64,000 bases of DNA, taken from NCBI RefSeq assembly GCF_020921035.1, contig NC_063151.1, forward strand, positions 558,001-622,000, read 5' to 3'. The notes under the pieces are model-generated. The model had not been told where the DNA came from and searched no databases. It worked only from the letters and a program-made list of their open reading frames with translations. Source of the DNA: Rhodamnia argentea. Its lineage: Eukaryota > Streptophyta > Magnoliopsida > Myrtales > Myrtaceae. Position numbers and translations under genes: made by a program. Shown one piece after another: positions 23,485 through 35,480 of this stretch; within the stretch, counting starts at the first letter, position 1, and each line of letters starts with the position of its first letter.

Positions 23485-23600
23485 CATTCACCCAGGTCAG
23501 ATGGTGGGGGTGATGCAAATTTCACTGACGGTTAGGAGTTCAAGTCTGAACATATTGTGTTATCTTTTTCCTCAAAAAGGAGAAAGAAAACTTTAGATTA
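23485..23600 (+). mobile_element. SINE-like fragment
   Basis: A region AGGTCAGATGGTGGGGGTGA resembles a degenerate A box, and GAGTTCAAGTCTG contains a good B box (GTTCAAGTC) about 50 bases on. It is followed by T- and A-rich sequence, as in tRNA-derived plant SINEs. No target duplication was found. Confidence 0.4.
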
Positions 23601-23622
23601 GTTGTTTGCCAGATTAACAACA

Positions 23623-23694
23623 GACGGAGCTTCAGCTCAGTGGGTTTCGGCAATGAAGAAATAAAGAGGGCAGGGGTTCAATTCCCTCCCCGTC
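23623..23694 (+). mobile_element. tRNA-like sequence (SINE head or tRNA pseudogene)
   Basis: The 72-base segment has an A box (CAGCTCAGTGGG), a B box (GGTTCAATTCC) and a T-arm that can pair (AGGGG/CCCTC). Its ends GACGG and CCGTC pair like an acceptor stem. The D and anticodon arms are poor, so it is not an intact tRNA gene. It follows another B-box-bearing fragment by about 80 bp. Confidence 0.45.
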
Positions 23695-24416
23695 ATTAAA
23701 TTTTCTCACAAACGTCCAAGATCCAGAATAAACACCAATTTTTTTAATAGGTGCATTAGGCAGAAAGTATTCAGAACCAGACTAGCGTTTGGTCCAGTAC
23801 TCCATTGAATGACCAGTCCCGGTCTGGTTATCAAAACATGGTTACAGGAAGACAGCAAGATGGAGCAACTCAAATATCATTGTCAAATTGAGCGATGCTA
23901 GCTTCAAGATTGGTGTGCACCAGCAAAAAATTGGGCACACGGAGTCAAGCATACGGTCGTGTTAGATTAACTTGGTCCATGGTCCATAAACAGGGTAGTT
24001 ACAGAGAGCAAAGAAACAAAGGCAATGTGAAAATGGCGCGCTGGTATGGGGTTCAATGGGCTTACCAGATTCAGTAAAATTTTGTCAAGAAATATAGATT
24101 GCTATATCATTGTAACACAGATTTTTGAGCACATATACAGCTAACTGTGATGCACATGTGTACGATGACTATAGCTTTTGCCCTTCTAGAGGGGATGATC
24201 TTTTTTATGCTGGAGTGACTCATGGATCAAGGATCACGTAAAAAAGGTAGCCAAGAAGTAACGAGATAAAGGAAAGATTGTGTGAACCCTGAGACTTGCG
24301 CTGACCCTATTTATGTGTTCCATCAAGTACATAAGAGATCAAAACATGCAAAATCAAAAGCTATTTATGTTTCCAATGGTTCAAGAAACAAAATATATAC
24401 AGCATCCCAGGAAAAA

Positions 24417-26352
24417 CTAATAGTTCTCTGATACAGGTCTAGAAGGAAAGAGCCTCAGGAGAAATGTAATCAGGGACCAAAGGCACAACAAACCAAGGAT
24501 TTGGAAACTCACAATTGTGGCAACCAGGGCACCACTTCTGTCAAGCACTTCTGGAGATGCAGGAAGATCTTTCATTGCAAACATTAGCCGCTCAATGTAA
24601 TGAGCAGCTTTAGTCAGCTGATAAAGTCTATACACCTAACAAATTAACACAAAGTCAGAATGCATACAACCTCTGTCTTTGTGGGTGCTACATGTGTTGT
24701 GTATGCATCTGGGCATGTGTACACATAGTTTGGTGAGAGAGGGAAGGGGGGAGAGAGGGAGAGAGAAAGCCCTAAATACCTCAAAAAGTACAGGGACCAG
24801 GGGCCAACATGATGACCCACTCTTGTCAAGACTCTTCTCGAAAACAAGTTGAGCAAGGCATCCAATGAGAAAAGGAGCTACTGCAATAAGGGATGGCAGA
24901 CCAACTACAGGCCAAGTGATGTACACAGTGAATAGCGGGATAACCACCTTGAAACCCATTGTGAAGAAAGCAGAACTTAAGTATCCTCTAAGTCCTGTAA
25001 TGAGACTCCATCTCTTTGGACTAAACTGTAGATATGGTCTTTGAACGCGATCAGTTACAAGCAGAAAGATCATAAGACCGATGTAAAACATAGCATCGAA
25101 GAACAAAGAAGTTGCGATTTCTGCAAAAGCAAAACAATATTAGGACAGCCATATGTGATTCGCAAAAATATTCCTATTTGGTGATGAAGGCAGTTCCCAT
25201 GTATTTATTCTCTTCCCAATTCCACGAATTTCCAACTTGAGAAACTACACTAATCAAAAGACTCTTCTTCAAATTTTCCAGGCATCAAATAAGCCTTGTC
25301 AAAGCATAATATTCACTTTTGTAATCATTGTATGTTGAAATTTGAACAGCAAATAGCGTTAATAGGCCAATCTAAAAATGAGAATCTGACACAATAAACC
25401 AAAGGGTAATGAAGACTAGTGAAAAAGAAAATGTATATCGAGGCCGGCTTCTTTGTAGGACTTATTTTCTGCACGACTGTGAATCCACTTGATTTTCACC
25501 TCAGGCTTGGCAAGCAAGCTTTCTTCATTCTTTTTTCTATCAGACTCCAATTACAAGCCAAGCAGGCATAAGCAAGGGTGAATTTGCATTAAACGATACC
25601 TACGAGAGTCTCATCCTTCAAGAAAGCCTCGACTGCATTTCCAAGAAAGAACTGCGGAAGAATCAACGATGAAATCAAAGCGGCGGGAGCCAACAACCAT
25701 AAAAACGACCCCTTGTCCTTCTCAAAAGGAGCAGATTCCAATTTCGCTTCTTCAACTAGCTGATGAGTCAACCCAGAGAATGACACGGAACCCGACTTTC
25801 CTCTGAAAGGTTCCACCCCACCGGCACGACAAACCAGCACACCCGCACCACGCCCTCTATTCGCGCACGGGATAGCTCCCCCCCTGCTCAAGCCATCCTT
25901 AAAAACCGCCCCCAATCGCGGCATCAAGGCTGATCATATAACTCTGATTAGAGCTTCCAATAGTCACCAACTCACCATTTGAAATTAGAGTTAAATACTA
26001 AACTTGAAAGAAACTTAGTTCTATGAACTCGCAACGCAGTGGCCTTAGCTCGACTAAACTAGAAAAAAACTACCACAAAAATGCAAGACATAAAAAAAAT
26101 GCCAGCAAAAGGTAAACATACGAGTAGGTGTCTTCTCAACACAAGCTCTTCGGTCCTTCGACCTCATGTTGCCCCCGTAAATCTTGTGGAAAGCATTCCA
26201 GAGAATGACGTCAAAGAACAGTTCGAATAACCCAACCAGAGATGAATGATGTGCACGTATATACTCACAGAATGGCGACATGGAATACGGTGATCGAACA
26301 GTCTGGGCTGCTTCAGGGCAGAGATCCCCAGACAAACCGACTGCATTTCCAT
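24417..26352 (-). CDS. Probable plastid multi-pass membrane protein, 325 aa, four exons
   Basis: Minus-strand exons are 26265-26352, 25600-25929, 24780-25120 and 24417-24635 (978 bases, phases consistent). The first exon uses ATG 26352; the donor that keeps frame is GTATAT, four bases past a better-looking GTGAGT (see findings). Residues 1 to about 70 are basic and hydroxyl-rich, like a transit peptide. Hydrophobic segments follow: FLWLLAPAALISSLILPQFF, DAMFYIGLMIFLLVTD, a long segment around KVVIPLFTVYITWPVVGLPSLIAVAPFLIGCLA, and a C-terminal LVATIVSFQILGLLCLWSLITFLLR. The pattern QRPYLQFSPKRWSLITGLRGY and the ending SRPVSENY match, as far as I remember, plant-only transmembrane proteins of unknown function such as AT1G48460/AT5G63040. 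Role and topology are unknown. Confidence 0.8.
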
Positions 26353-26430
26353 GGTCGAACGCCAGAAGAGGAGCTCGATCCCAGGGTTTTAGAGATAGTT
26401 CGAGACCGTCCGTTAGTTCAAACTCAGCTT

Positions 26431-26560
26431 AAACCCTAGGGACCTCGAGGGCCCAACCAAGTTTCGACACGTGGCGTGTTGGGTCTGCGTGCTAGTTCGG
26501 TGAAATGGGCCTGTGAAGGTCCGGTGGCCAACATGGGCTGTGCATTTCGGCCCAACAGGT
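26431..26560 (-). promoter_or_regulatory. Promoter region with telo-box, G-box and GGGCC/TGGGCC motifs
   Basis: About 80 bp upstream of the membrane-protein start codon is a telo-box (AAACCCTA, 26431-26438). It is followed by GGCCCAA (26450-26456), an ACACGTGGC G-box/ABRE core (26468-26476), ATGGGCCTG and CGGCCCAAC. Telo-box plus site II (TGGGCC) combinations mark promoters of plant genes for ribosomal, mitochondrial and plastid proteins, which suits this gene. Confidence 0.55.
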
Positions 26561-27562
26561 TCGCAATATGTGAATTGAGCTCCCAAGGATCGGTTCAATT
26601 CTCTTTCTACATTGGAACAGAAATTCTGATGACTTCCGAGAATATTTTTCGGCCCAAGAAGTAGTTTGTAATACGAGAGAAGGAGAGATTCGCCCGAGCA
26701 AAAAGAATGAGATCGAGAGAGGCCAAGGGAACTGACGAACGCAAGGGGAGTGCTGGTGGCCCCCGCCCCCTTCTAGTTCCAAAAATTTCCTACATCTTAT
26801 GGGGAAAATTTTTCAACGAAGAAAGCGTTCATATATGCTATTTTAGTGGAAGAATTGTGTCCACTAGTTAGCCGGAACTTTGGTCCGAATTTCAAAATCT
26901 TGGCCCGCCATAGTTAGCCGAGATTTTCTTGGATTCAACCTTGGAAATTGAAGCGTAAGGTCGAAAGATACAAAATAATCAATCAGATAAATAATTATTT
27001 AAAGGATCTTGCTAAAGAAAAGCGTCCCAAGACCGCTTGCCAATTAATCAAATGAGGAAACATCGCGATTTCTAGTATGTTCTGACTGTTCATGAGATTT
27101 GCACAGTCGATGCTTTGAAAATCGAATATCTCCTCGTCTAGCATATTTAACAAGTTCCCTAAGCGCACTCGTTAGCAACAATAGATTAATTACATTTTCA
27201 CAGGCCAAGTCTTAATTTTTTCTACAAGATTTCATGTACAAGATGCAAAGTGTGGCGTGGGTAGAACCCCAAACCATCGAACCCACCCCTGCCAATTTGA
27301 CATCTAATTTCCAACATGCAATCCATCCGACCATGCCGGTTTTATTTAATATCCATCATAGATTCCTTGTCGATGGAACCAAACGAGGCCCAGGATACAT
27401 GTAAAGCTTTTAACCTTTTGCCTATAGAAATCTCACCTCGCCAAAGGGTGAAGATAGCCATGGAGAACGGAGTCATTGAACCAAGTATCTCGAGCTTCAT
27501 CATTAGCTTTCTTTCAAATGAATCCATAAATTCTTACTTGTTAGCTTTCTTTTTTAATTTTT
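26561..27562. other. Intergenic, no supported gene
   Basis: This is moderately AT-rich sequence with short overlapping frames on both strands (for example near 27316-27621) that show no protein family features. No repeat was recognised apart from the transposon boundary at 27563. Confidence 0.35.
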
Positions 27563-28185
27563 GGGATAAGAAGCACGTCGAAAGTCGTAAAACTTGTCAC
27601 GAAAGTACAATTGAGTTATAAAACTTTCAGAAAGTGCAATTAAGTCCTAAAACTTGTCAAATTGGTGCAATTAAGTTCTTCTGTTAACTCCATCTAATTT
27701 GACTAACGGAAAACGTTGACGTGGCCTTTTATTTTTCTCTCTCCTACATGGCGCTAACGTGATTAAAACATGAAAGATAACGTCAAAACGACGTCATTTT
27801 GGTCCAAATTTAATTTTTTTTAAATATAAAATTATTTAATTAGATTACAAATAAACAAAATAGAAAAAAAAAAAAGTGAAGGAGCTCAATCGGGCCCTTG
27901 CCCTCTTTCTGCCTTCCTCTTTTTTTTTTTTATTTTAGTAATTTTAAATGTGGACCAAAATGACGTCCTGTTGGCCTTGTCCTTCACGTTTTAGTCATGT
28001 AAGCACTAGTCTTTTTTTTTTTTTAAATCACGTTAGCATTTTTTATTAATCAAGTTAAATTAAGTTAACAGGATGACTTAATTACATCAATTGGACAAGT
28101 TTTAGGACTTGATTATAAGAAAAAAAGTTTTATAACTCAATTATACTTTCGTGATAAATTACAGGACTTTCAATGCGCTTATCCC
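27563..28185. mobile_element. Long-TIR non-autonomous DNA element, ~620 bp
   Basis: The ends start GGGATAAG and are inverted copies for well over 150 bases, sharing CACGAAAGTA, CAATTGAGTTATAAAACTTT, CTAAAACTTGTC and the inner CTAACGTGATT. The centre is AT-rich with poly-A/T runs and no transposase. Such 'GGGATAAG...TCCTAAAACTTGTC' elements are common in several plant genomes; a Mutator-like origin is plausible. No matching 9-bp duplication was seen. Confidence 0.8.
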
Positions 28186-28911
28186 GATCTCTTTTTATTT
28201 CATATTTTAAATTTTCTTCGCACCCACTTCGGGTTTTTCCCTCATGAGACGGAGGAAAGCGCATGTGCATGCCACTCTCGTCCGACAACAATGAAGTGCG
28301 TCCAAGCACTCTTGACATCCATCGATGATGCTTTTGAAATCAACTTCTGTTAGTGTCCACGTTGATGATCGTGCTTCTGACTCGGCGCAGCGCCAATTGC
28401 TCGTCAATTAATCTGATTTGAAAAAGAAACGTGTTGTCCCCGTTCCTCGTTCTGCATTTCTAGCACTACGAAAATTCGTGAATAAAGCCCGCGCTTCATG
28501 TCTCGAGGTGAGCGCGCAGGTGATTGTCCAGACGCTGGCGCAACCGCTCTATATGTGTAAGAGCCGTTATTGCATGATCGCAGCGCATTCGACTCCAAAA
28601 TGACATGCGCGCTGAATCACGTACATCTGGTGCTCGCGTTCTTCGACGGTGCATGAGAGTTGGGCTCATGTACACCTGGTTTATGTAAGAATTTATTCGG
28701 GGAAAAAAAGTAGATAATAAATATCATAATTTTCGTACAACGGCGCTCACTAGAGTTTCGTGATATTTTTTTTTCCCGATCTAATGTTATTATATTTTTT
28801 TTTTACCACTTGAGTGCCGTATAACATTTTAAACGATTAATTGAGTACCATAATTTTTTTTAAATGTATTATGCAACGTAACAATTTCTATCGGCTTTTG
28901 TATATGTCCTT
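28186..28911. other. Intergenic, unresolved
   Basis: A less AT-rich patch (28200-28640) gives overlapping frames of about 60-66 codons on both strands without recognisable homology. It could be a decayed coding fragment. The rest is AT-rich and featureless. Confidence 0.3.
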
Positions 28912-28920
28912 TTTATTTTA

Positions 28921-29434
28921 GGTTGATACCACAAAAAATTTCAACCTGGTAATCTTGTGACATTTATCACAAACTATTTTTTTAACTACCAAAATTTCTA
29001 AATTGGTACACCTTTAATAAATTTACCCCAAAATATTACACCTGCGACAAATTTTCCCTCCGTTAATTGTCGTTAAATTTTATCGTCAAATTTCTGATTT
29101 GGATGATACGTGACAATTGCCGGATGCACACTTTAGGATTTTTACCCTCTATTTGTCACAAGTATATCAATTTAGAATTTTTCGTGGTATTAATTTAATT
29201 TAACGAAAATTAACGGAGGGTAAATTTATCGCATGTATGCTAGTTTGAGATTTTTGGTGGTCAACATAATTAGTTTAGGGTAAAATTTATCACAAATGTA
29301 CCATTTTGGGATTTTTAGTGGTCGAAAAAATAGTTTATGGTAAATTTATTACAAGTGTTATTTGTGGTCAAAAAATGGTTTGGGATAAATTTATCACGTA
29401 TATACCAGTTTGAGATTTTTCATAGTATTAACCG
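28921..29434. mobile_element. Mutator-like MITE with 9-bp target duplication
   Basis: The ends begin GGTTGATACCACAAAAAAT and its diverged complement GGTTAATACTATGAAAAAT. The inverted arms hold iterated subterminal motifs (AAATTTACCC, CCAAAAATYTCAAA) and meet around CTCCGTTAATT. The element is flanked by exact copies of TTTATTTTA (28912-28920 and 29435-29443); nine bases is the Mutator-class signature. No coding capacity is present. Confidence 0.8.
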
Positions 29435-29443
29435 TTTATTTTA

Positions 29444-30010
29444 ATATCCATTTGCATTTATTAATTGAGCAACTCGATCTTCATATTCATTTAATAATTG
29501 AATAAAGTAGGAAGTGGTTGTGATTGACAAAGGAAATGCAATAATTTCTTGTTAGGGATTTTTTAATATTTTAATGGTGGACGATAAATGAAATTCTCCT
29601 GAGATATGTGATGTATGTCCATATTTTTACAATTTCCAAATTAAACGGTGCAACATAAGGCGAGCTTGAGATCTACTATAGCATACAAGGATGGATCGTT
29701 TATACTCGAATGTTCCAATATTAAGACACTGATAATATATTGGACGTGTCAATTAAGTGTTGGCTCAAAATCATGTGACAAAGTACACAATAGAAGTCCA
29801 ATACCTCCTTCCAGTGGAAAGATCCGATTTCGGGCACGTTAAAACATCCATCTAACTTCATCAAAAAAGTTAAATTATTAAGTCATGAGCCATCTGTGTA
29901 TGTTGATTATTTGGTCCTTTATAATTTATCTTATATGGGGCTTCGTTCCTCGACCCTCTCGCTTAGGTACCTAATATAGAAAATAGTATATGTAAATGAA
30001 GGAGCAAATA
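29444..30010. other. Intergenic, no supported gene
   Basis: AT-rich sequence between two transposons. One 64-codon frame (29648-29842, +) has no recognisable feature. Confidence 0.35.
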
Positions 30011-30647
30011 GGAAAATTTTTCAAAAAATCATAAACATATTGTATGGTTGCCAATTCAGTCCTAAAAGTTTTCATTGTGCCAATTTTAGTCATAAACATT
30101 TTGACAATTTATCGGTTTAATCTTAAACTTTTCAATTGTGCCAATTTTAGTCTTCAATCCTTTAACGATTTGTTAATTTAGTCCTTTTGGCTAATTTTGG
30201 CGACAATCGCAAACATGGTGATCTATTTAGTGACACGGTGTTGGCCATCTTATGAGACATAGACGGCGCTAACATTGACAATTTTTACAAACTTATTAAT
30301 ATTGTGGTTTTTTTCTTTTTGACCTTTTTATGTTTTTTTTTTTCTCCACCGACCTCATCTCCCTCTTTAGCCATCATCCCCCAACCTGGGCGATGGCCGG
30401 TGAAAGAGAAGGAGAAAAGAAAGAAGAAGAAGAAGAAGAAAAGAGTCTATTTCAATGTCGGTCGTCGCACCGGTCATGGATGGTTGGCATCGACTAGATC
30501 ATCATGTCAACTATTTCCTATCATAATTAACCGGAATAACTAAGTTAGCAAATCGTTAAAATATCTATAATTAAATTGGCATAAAAAAAATAGTTAGGAT
30601 TGAATTATCTATATAATGAATTTATGGTTTTTTGGATAATTTTTTCC
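30011..30647. mobile_element. Inverted-repeat element of the GGAAAA..CCAAAAAA family
   Basis: The left end (GGAAAATTTTTCAAAAAATC) and the complement of the right end (GGAAAAAATTATCCAAAAAA) match. The inner arms continue with 'CAATTTAGTCCTAAA'-type repeats. The centre has a T-run, a less AT-rich patch and a GAAGAA microsatellite (about 30417-30440). Similar termini occur at 57074-57883 and 61303-61902, so these three form one dispersed family. Confidence 0.7.
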
Positions 30648-30798
30648 TAAACAAAAGAGATAAGTCATCGGTCAAAATAGAGAAGAGCTTAAGGGCTTAT
30701 TTCCTCTAATCTACCTCTTTCAAACTAGGCTCCTTTCTTTCTTTTTGGCCCATTACCTTCAAGAACGAAACATGTAAACTTTCACGCATAATCATTTA

Positions 30799-31686
30799 GG
30801 CTCTGTTTGTTTCACAAAAAATATGTTGTTTTCGAAAAATATTTTTTTGAAAAGTCATTTTTCAAGAAAATAACGATATTTTTCGCTGTTTGGCTAATAC
30901 TTAAAAAAGAATTGGAAAATGATTTCCGTCGTTTGTCAAGGAATTGATTTTTCCTAAAAAAAAATATTAACTAATTCGATTTTTTAATAATTATTTATTT
31001 TTTTGAATAAAAATGTTTTTTTATTTTTAGTTATTTAATTTTTTCCTCTCTTTTATTTTTCCTTCTGCAATTTCACTCAAGCGGTCCGTGGCCTCAACAA
31101 TAGCTGGCCACCGGCCAAAGGCCGGGCTCGGCCTTGGCTAGACCTCGTTGGAGGCCGACTAGCTCAGGTCAAGCGTTGTCGACCTCGAGCGAGACCGAGC
31201 TTCACCGGATCTCGCGAGGCAAGCCTCGCCCACTCGAGGCCGAGCCGGATCTAGCGAGGCAACACCTCCCTCGAGGCCGACGACAACGACGCTCACCTCA
31301 CCGGCCTAGGGCAATACCGAGGCTTGCGTCGCTAACCTCAAGCGAGGCCAAGGCTCTCCCGCCTTGCTCGCTCGGGGCCAAGTCCGGTCGAACCGGATCC
31401 CGCGAGCTTGGCCTCCCTTGAGGCCAACGACGCCGAGGGTTACGTCGCCAAGCCTCGAGCTCGCCTCACCGGGCGGCCGCCATCGCCGAGGTTCGTCATT
31501 AGTAGAGGAAGCAGGGCGGGGAAGGAGCGGCGGCAGGCAAAGCAAGGAGGTAGGAGGAAGAAGGAGAAAAAGAAAAGAAGGAAAAAGAAAATAAAAATGT
31601 TGACCTGAAAATATTTTTCGTCCCCCATACCGGAAATTGGGAAAAATGTTTTCCAAAAAAATGTTTTTCAAGAAACAAACGGAGCC
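30799..31686. mobile_element. Tourist/Harbinger-type element with 440-bp GC-rich core
   Basis: Termini GGCTCTGTTTGTTTC and GGCTCCGTTTGTTTC are inverted and flanked on both sides by TTA (30796-30798 and 31687-31689). The arms carry repeated 'AAAATATTTTT' and 'TTTTCAAGAAA' motifs. The core (about 31080-31520) is abruptly rich in C and G and carries repeated CTCGAGGCCGA and CTCGCGAGGC-type words with open frames on both strands. These look like repeats, not a captured gene I can name. Confidence 0.75.
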
Positions 31687-31689
31687 TTA

Positions 31690-34600
31690 ATTTCATTTCC
31701 AAGTGACAAACTAATGAAATGTCTGGTGGTACCAAAACTTATAAAAGTCCATGATAATATTCCGCCGAAATCTACTTATTATAATAATAGTTATTACTTC
31801 TTGAAATGACAATTTCAAAGGACACATTCCATCAATACGCCAATGATACGATATTCGATGTTACTATGAGTGAGAGATAATGATTCAAACATAGAATTCG
31901 CTGCATTCAAAATGAGCGCTTGACCACGTTTATGTGCGATAAAACAAGTGTACTACTTATTAAGATTCCATACCACCATTAATAAATACGACGTATTAGA
32001 AATATCAAAATATACATGTATATGTCAATAAGCAAGGCCACTAACCATTCACGATTTGTCAGGTATTCATGCATATTCTTCACTCACAAACTATCTCAGG
32101 ATGTCAAATCAAATTAATTATTGGTAATTCCGTTCAAAAGCAGACAAAACGATACCTCTTTTCTATTACGGTAGTACTGAATCTTATAGCATTACTACAA
32201 CGGAAGAGTGCCCTAAGTATTCTTATCAACGCGATTTGAATTTAGGCAAGTTTAAGGAGATTTTTTCCCTCTTTTTTTTTTCACCTTGAAAAAGTGCCAG
32301 GACAAGATATCTTCATGAGTCGACATGCCTTAAAAAAAAAAGGCAAACATTTTCTATCTGATGCGTGGGAAAATCTTGGGAAGCCAGAAAACACCAAAAC
32401 AAGTACATGGCGTTTCTTCCAACGAGCCAAACAGTCCATAGATCCTCCCTCCCGCTCTCTAAATTTGGTTCCGTTTTCGGACCGAAATGCTGGCGTGATT
32501 TCCCCAACCGGCCAAACCGTCCGGGTCCCAGTCAAAAAGTGCCGATGAGTACCGGAAATGGTCGGAACACGCGGGGACAGCCGCTGGCCAGCGGCTGCAG
32601 AGGAAACGAGGTCGGCCCAGGAGGTACGAAGGGCGTGCAAGATTAGGTAGTTGAGTTTGACTTTGACTTTGACTTTGAGCTGCTTCCCCCTCCCTTCGGC
32701 GTCGTTGACCTTTGACTGAAGCTACGCGTGGAGAAATTGCCTTCTGGAATTGAGCTTCGAGTGTGACCGGATTAACAACAGCTACACGGGAGCTCTATCT
32801 ATGAATCTCACGAGATCGGCGATTGTGATCGCATTCGTGTTAGAATTTGGCGTACAATTGAATCAAATTAAAACGTAAAGCGAGAAAGAGAAATCGAGAT
32901 ACGAGATTTTATCTTGATTTATTCTTAAACTTGAATTACATCCAGCAGAAGATTCCACTATATTTAGCACATCGTACCTCTCGTTACATCACTCAATTGC
33001 AAGCGAAAAAATAATATATATAGCGGTAGTTATTCATTAACCTGATCCCAAATTATCAATGAAAAATTATGAGCTTAAATCGTAAAAGCCCTTTGATGGA
33101 CCTACGTAGTTTTCTGTCGCAGGGGAGTATGAACCACACCTTAATAATTCGGTCCGTAGATTTCAAGTCCAAACAAGGATTTGCCATGTAAATCTAGCTC
33201 GTACTTATGCAAGATATTCCCTTCGAAACTTTGTAATTTTTCAAATAATTGTTTTCAAGAAAGATTTCGAGGCATCACATGAGATGAGAAAGAAATTTTA
33301 ATCATCGATCCAAATTTGTAAGATTCCGTGTGTCACGTCATTCTGTATAGGAAATACTAGAAAGTGCACACTGAAAATTGATGCTCCGAAGTGACGATGA
33401 GTTGTAGATTTAAATCGTGTAAGAAAAACTACCGCAGTCTCGGCAGTTAACATCAATCATTTTATTATAACTATTCGTCCCTCCCTCGGGTTCTTGTATG
33501 TTCGGACAAGATGAGTTGACCATAGATTGCACTTGCACGCATAACCATCACTTTGTACCTCGAAGAAGGGCCACAATTAAGCGGACCTTTCGTACTTAGT
33601 CGAGATCTCTCCTTGTAATTTTTTGTAGTTAGTCGAGACCTCTCCTTTTGACGTGCCTTGGAGATTTATATACATGTCATCTTCCGTCCTCAAGCCAATG
33701 AACTTGATTGATTGTGCATTTGGTCTTTGCACATAATTTGTCACAGCAGCAGAGCAAAACAATCATCGAGACTAGACCATACATGCGGGGTCCCAATTCA
33801 AAGTTCAAAATCCTGTGCACACCGTCCTTACAAGATTTCCCTTTGTTGGCATCAATAGTTTCTTGAAGATGTGCCTAAACTTTTGTTTTCTATTTTGATA
33901 TTGTCTACCCCATTGTTGTCTACACTATTATTGTTTGATTTTTGGATGTATGTATGTAATGTATATAATATCTATATGTCTTTTTCGTGCATATGTGTTG
34001 TCTCACTTTTCTGATAAGCAATCACAGCAGAAATTATTTTTGAAAACTCTCTTGTATATATATTAGTCTTGGACCTAATTATGTCCTAAAACTGCTTCCC
34101 TGACAATGAAGATAGTGAGAGGATGCTTAGGACTCGTTATGGGCGGAGTTAGGCAGAGCTGCTCTGCATTTGCAGTAGCCCTCCCGATTGTAAAAAATTG
34201 AGGAGGGTATTGGCAACTGTCGTGCCAAGAAAAATATAGCGGCTATCCTTTTAAACGTAAGATTGGACCTAAGCAAGTCCTTGACGTAAAGTTTCGAGGG
34301 TATTTCATAAGATGAAGGGGAGAAAAATTTATTCTCTCAACTTGAGGGGGTGGTAGTGGGAAAGGTAGACTTAACGTTATCTTTGGATGTCTATTACCGG
34401 GTAGGCTCGTATAGAAACGACTCCACCTGAAGTGAGTTATTGGAGTTTCGGCTCCAATGTTGTTGGCATGTGCTTTATACAATACTTGTTAACCAGCTAG
34501 TTGGTAGCATACCCCCTATTACCTATGCCCACTTCAACCTCGAAATTACGCAAAAAAAAATCCCTTTTAACTTGTGAGTATTGAATATGCCACAATCAAG

Positions 34601-35480
34601 AAAATCGACAAATTAATCAATAAATCCCTTACTTTCTAAAATTGAATACAAAATAAATGTTAAGTATTCTACAATTTCCTATCATTCTGTTTACGATAAA
34701 TCGAAATTAAATTCAAGAAATAATTTAAAATCCTCGTACACTATCTCATTCTTTGGCTCGCGCTATTTCCACCCCCTATTTGGCTCCCGACACCCACTTT
34801 TAGATTAAATTGACTACATTATCCCTTGCGGGCAACACTTTTAATATAAGATTATTTCTTACCATCTTTTTTTTTTTTCATTTGTTTTAGTTTTACTAGA
34901 GACAAAACTACTTATGCTACTCTCAAAACAACATTTATTAAGGTTAAATGTGGCGCCTACTGTCGATTCAAAACTAACGCCTGCCTTTTTTTTTTTTTTT
35001 TGCCTTTTCTTTCTCCATTTGGAATGAAAGTGCTGTACCTCTTTTCCAAAAAAAATATTTTTTTTTGGTAGATAGCTAACTAATTATTGTATTTTTTTGA
35101 CGAAAAAGCTAATTATTCTATTAATAAGTTGTATATTTCTTTATTTTTTGTACTAGGAAACTATTATTGAACAAATTACTTAAGCACAATTAAGACAATA
35201 GTCTATGAGTACATCGTGTACAATGCATACATCAACTATAATATTTCATTTTTTTAGTAGATTCTCATAAATTCGATTCAAATATCAAAGTCGAAAAATT
35301 CGCGGTCATGAGAATAATCTAAGGAAATGAAGTAAGCAATTTGCAAATAAAACTAACATTTCTTTACTCTAGTATATGATCGGTGCTTGCTTGTAATAAA
35401 ATAATGGAGAACAAGTTCGGAAGAAGACAAACAGGAAGGAAATGCCGAAATATAATATGTGCGGAAGAAGTGGCTCGAGT
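31690..35480. other. Intergenic; possible old retroelement pieces
   Basis: No gene is supported. About 32940-33190 resembles 58700-58930 in the same orientation (shared AAGCGAAAAAA, TATATAGC, TTATTCAT and GTATGAACYACACC words), pointing to a dispersed, probably retroelement, repeat. A TATATAAAT motif on the minus strand lies at about 33668. A hexamer run (GACTTT)n occurs at about 32657-32681. From 34.5 kb the sequence is very AT-rich. Confidence 0.4.

Larger units (their letters stand above)
22559..24416. other. Intergenic and 3' flank; SINE-like sequences
   Basis: The + strand is A-rich, as expected downstream of a minus-strand gene. Apart from the two polymerase III-like heads annotated separately (about 23480-23700), I see no gene. 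Short frames such as 22710-22955 (-) do not resemble anything known to me. Confidence 0.4.

Noticed and set aside
23623..23694. Possible intact tRNA gene
   Set aside because: A and B boxes and a partial acceptor stem are present, but the D and anticodon arms do not fold properly.
31134..31735. Several overlapping frames of 66-121 codons on both strands
   Set aside because: They lie in the GC-rich repetitive core of a Harbinger-type element; no family similarity and all phases are equally open.
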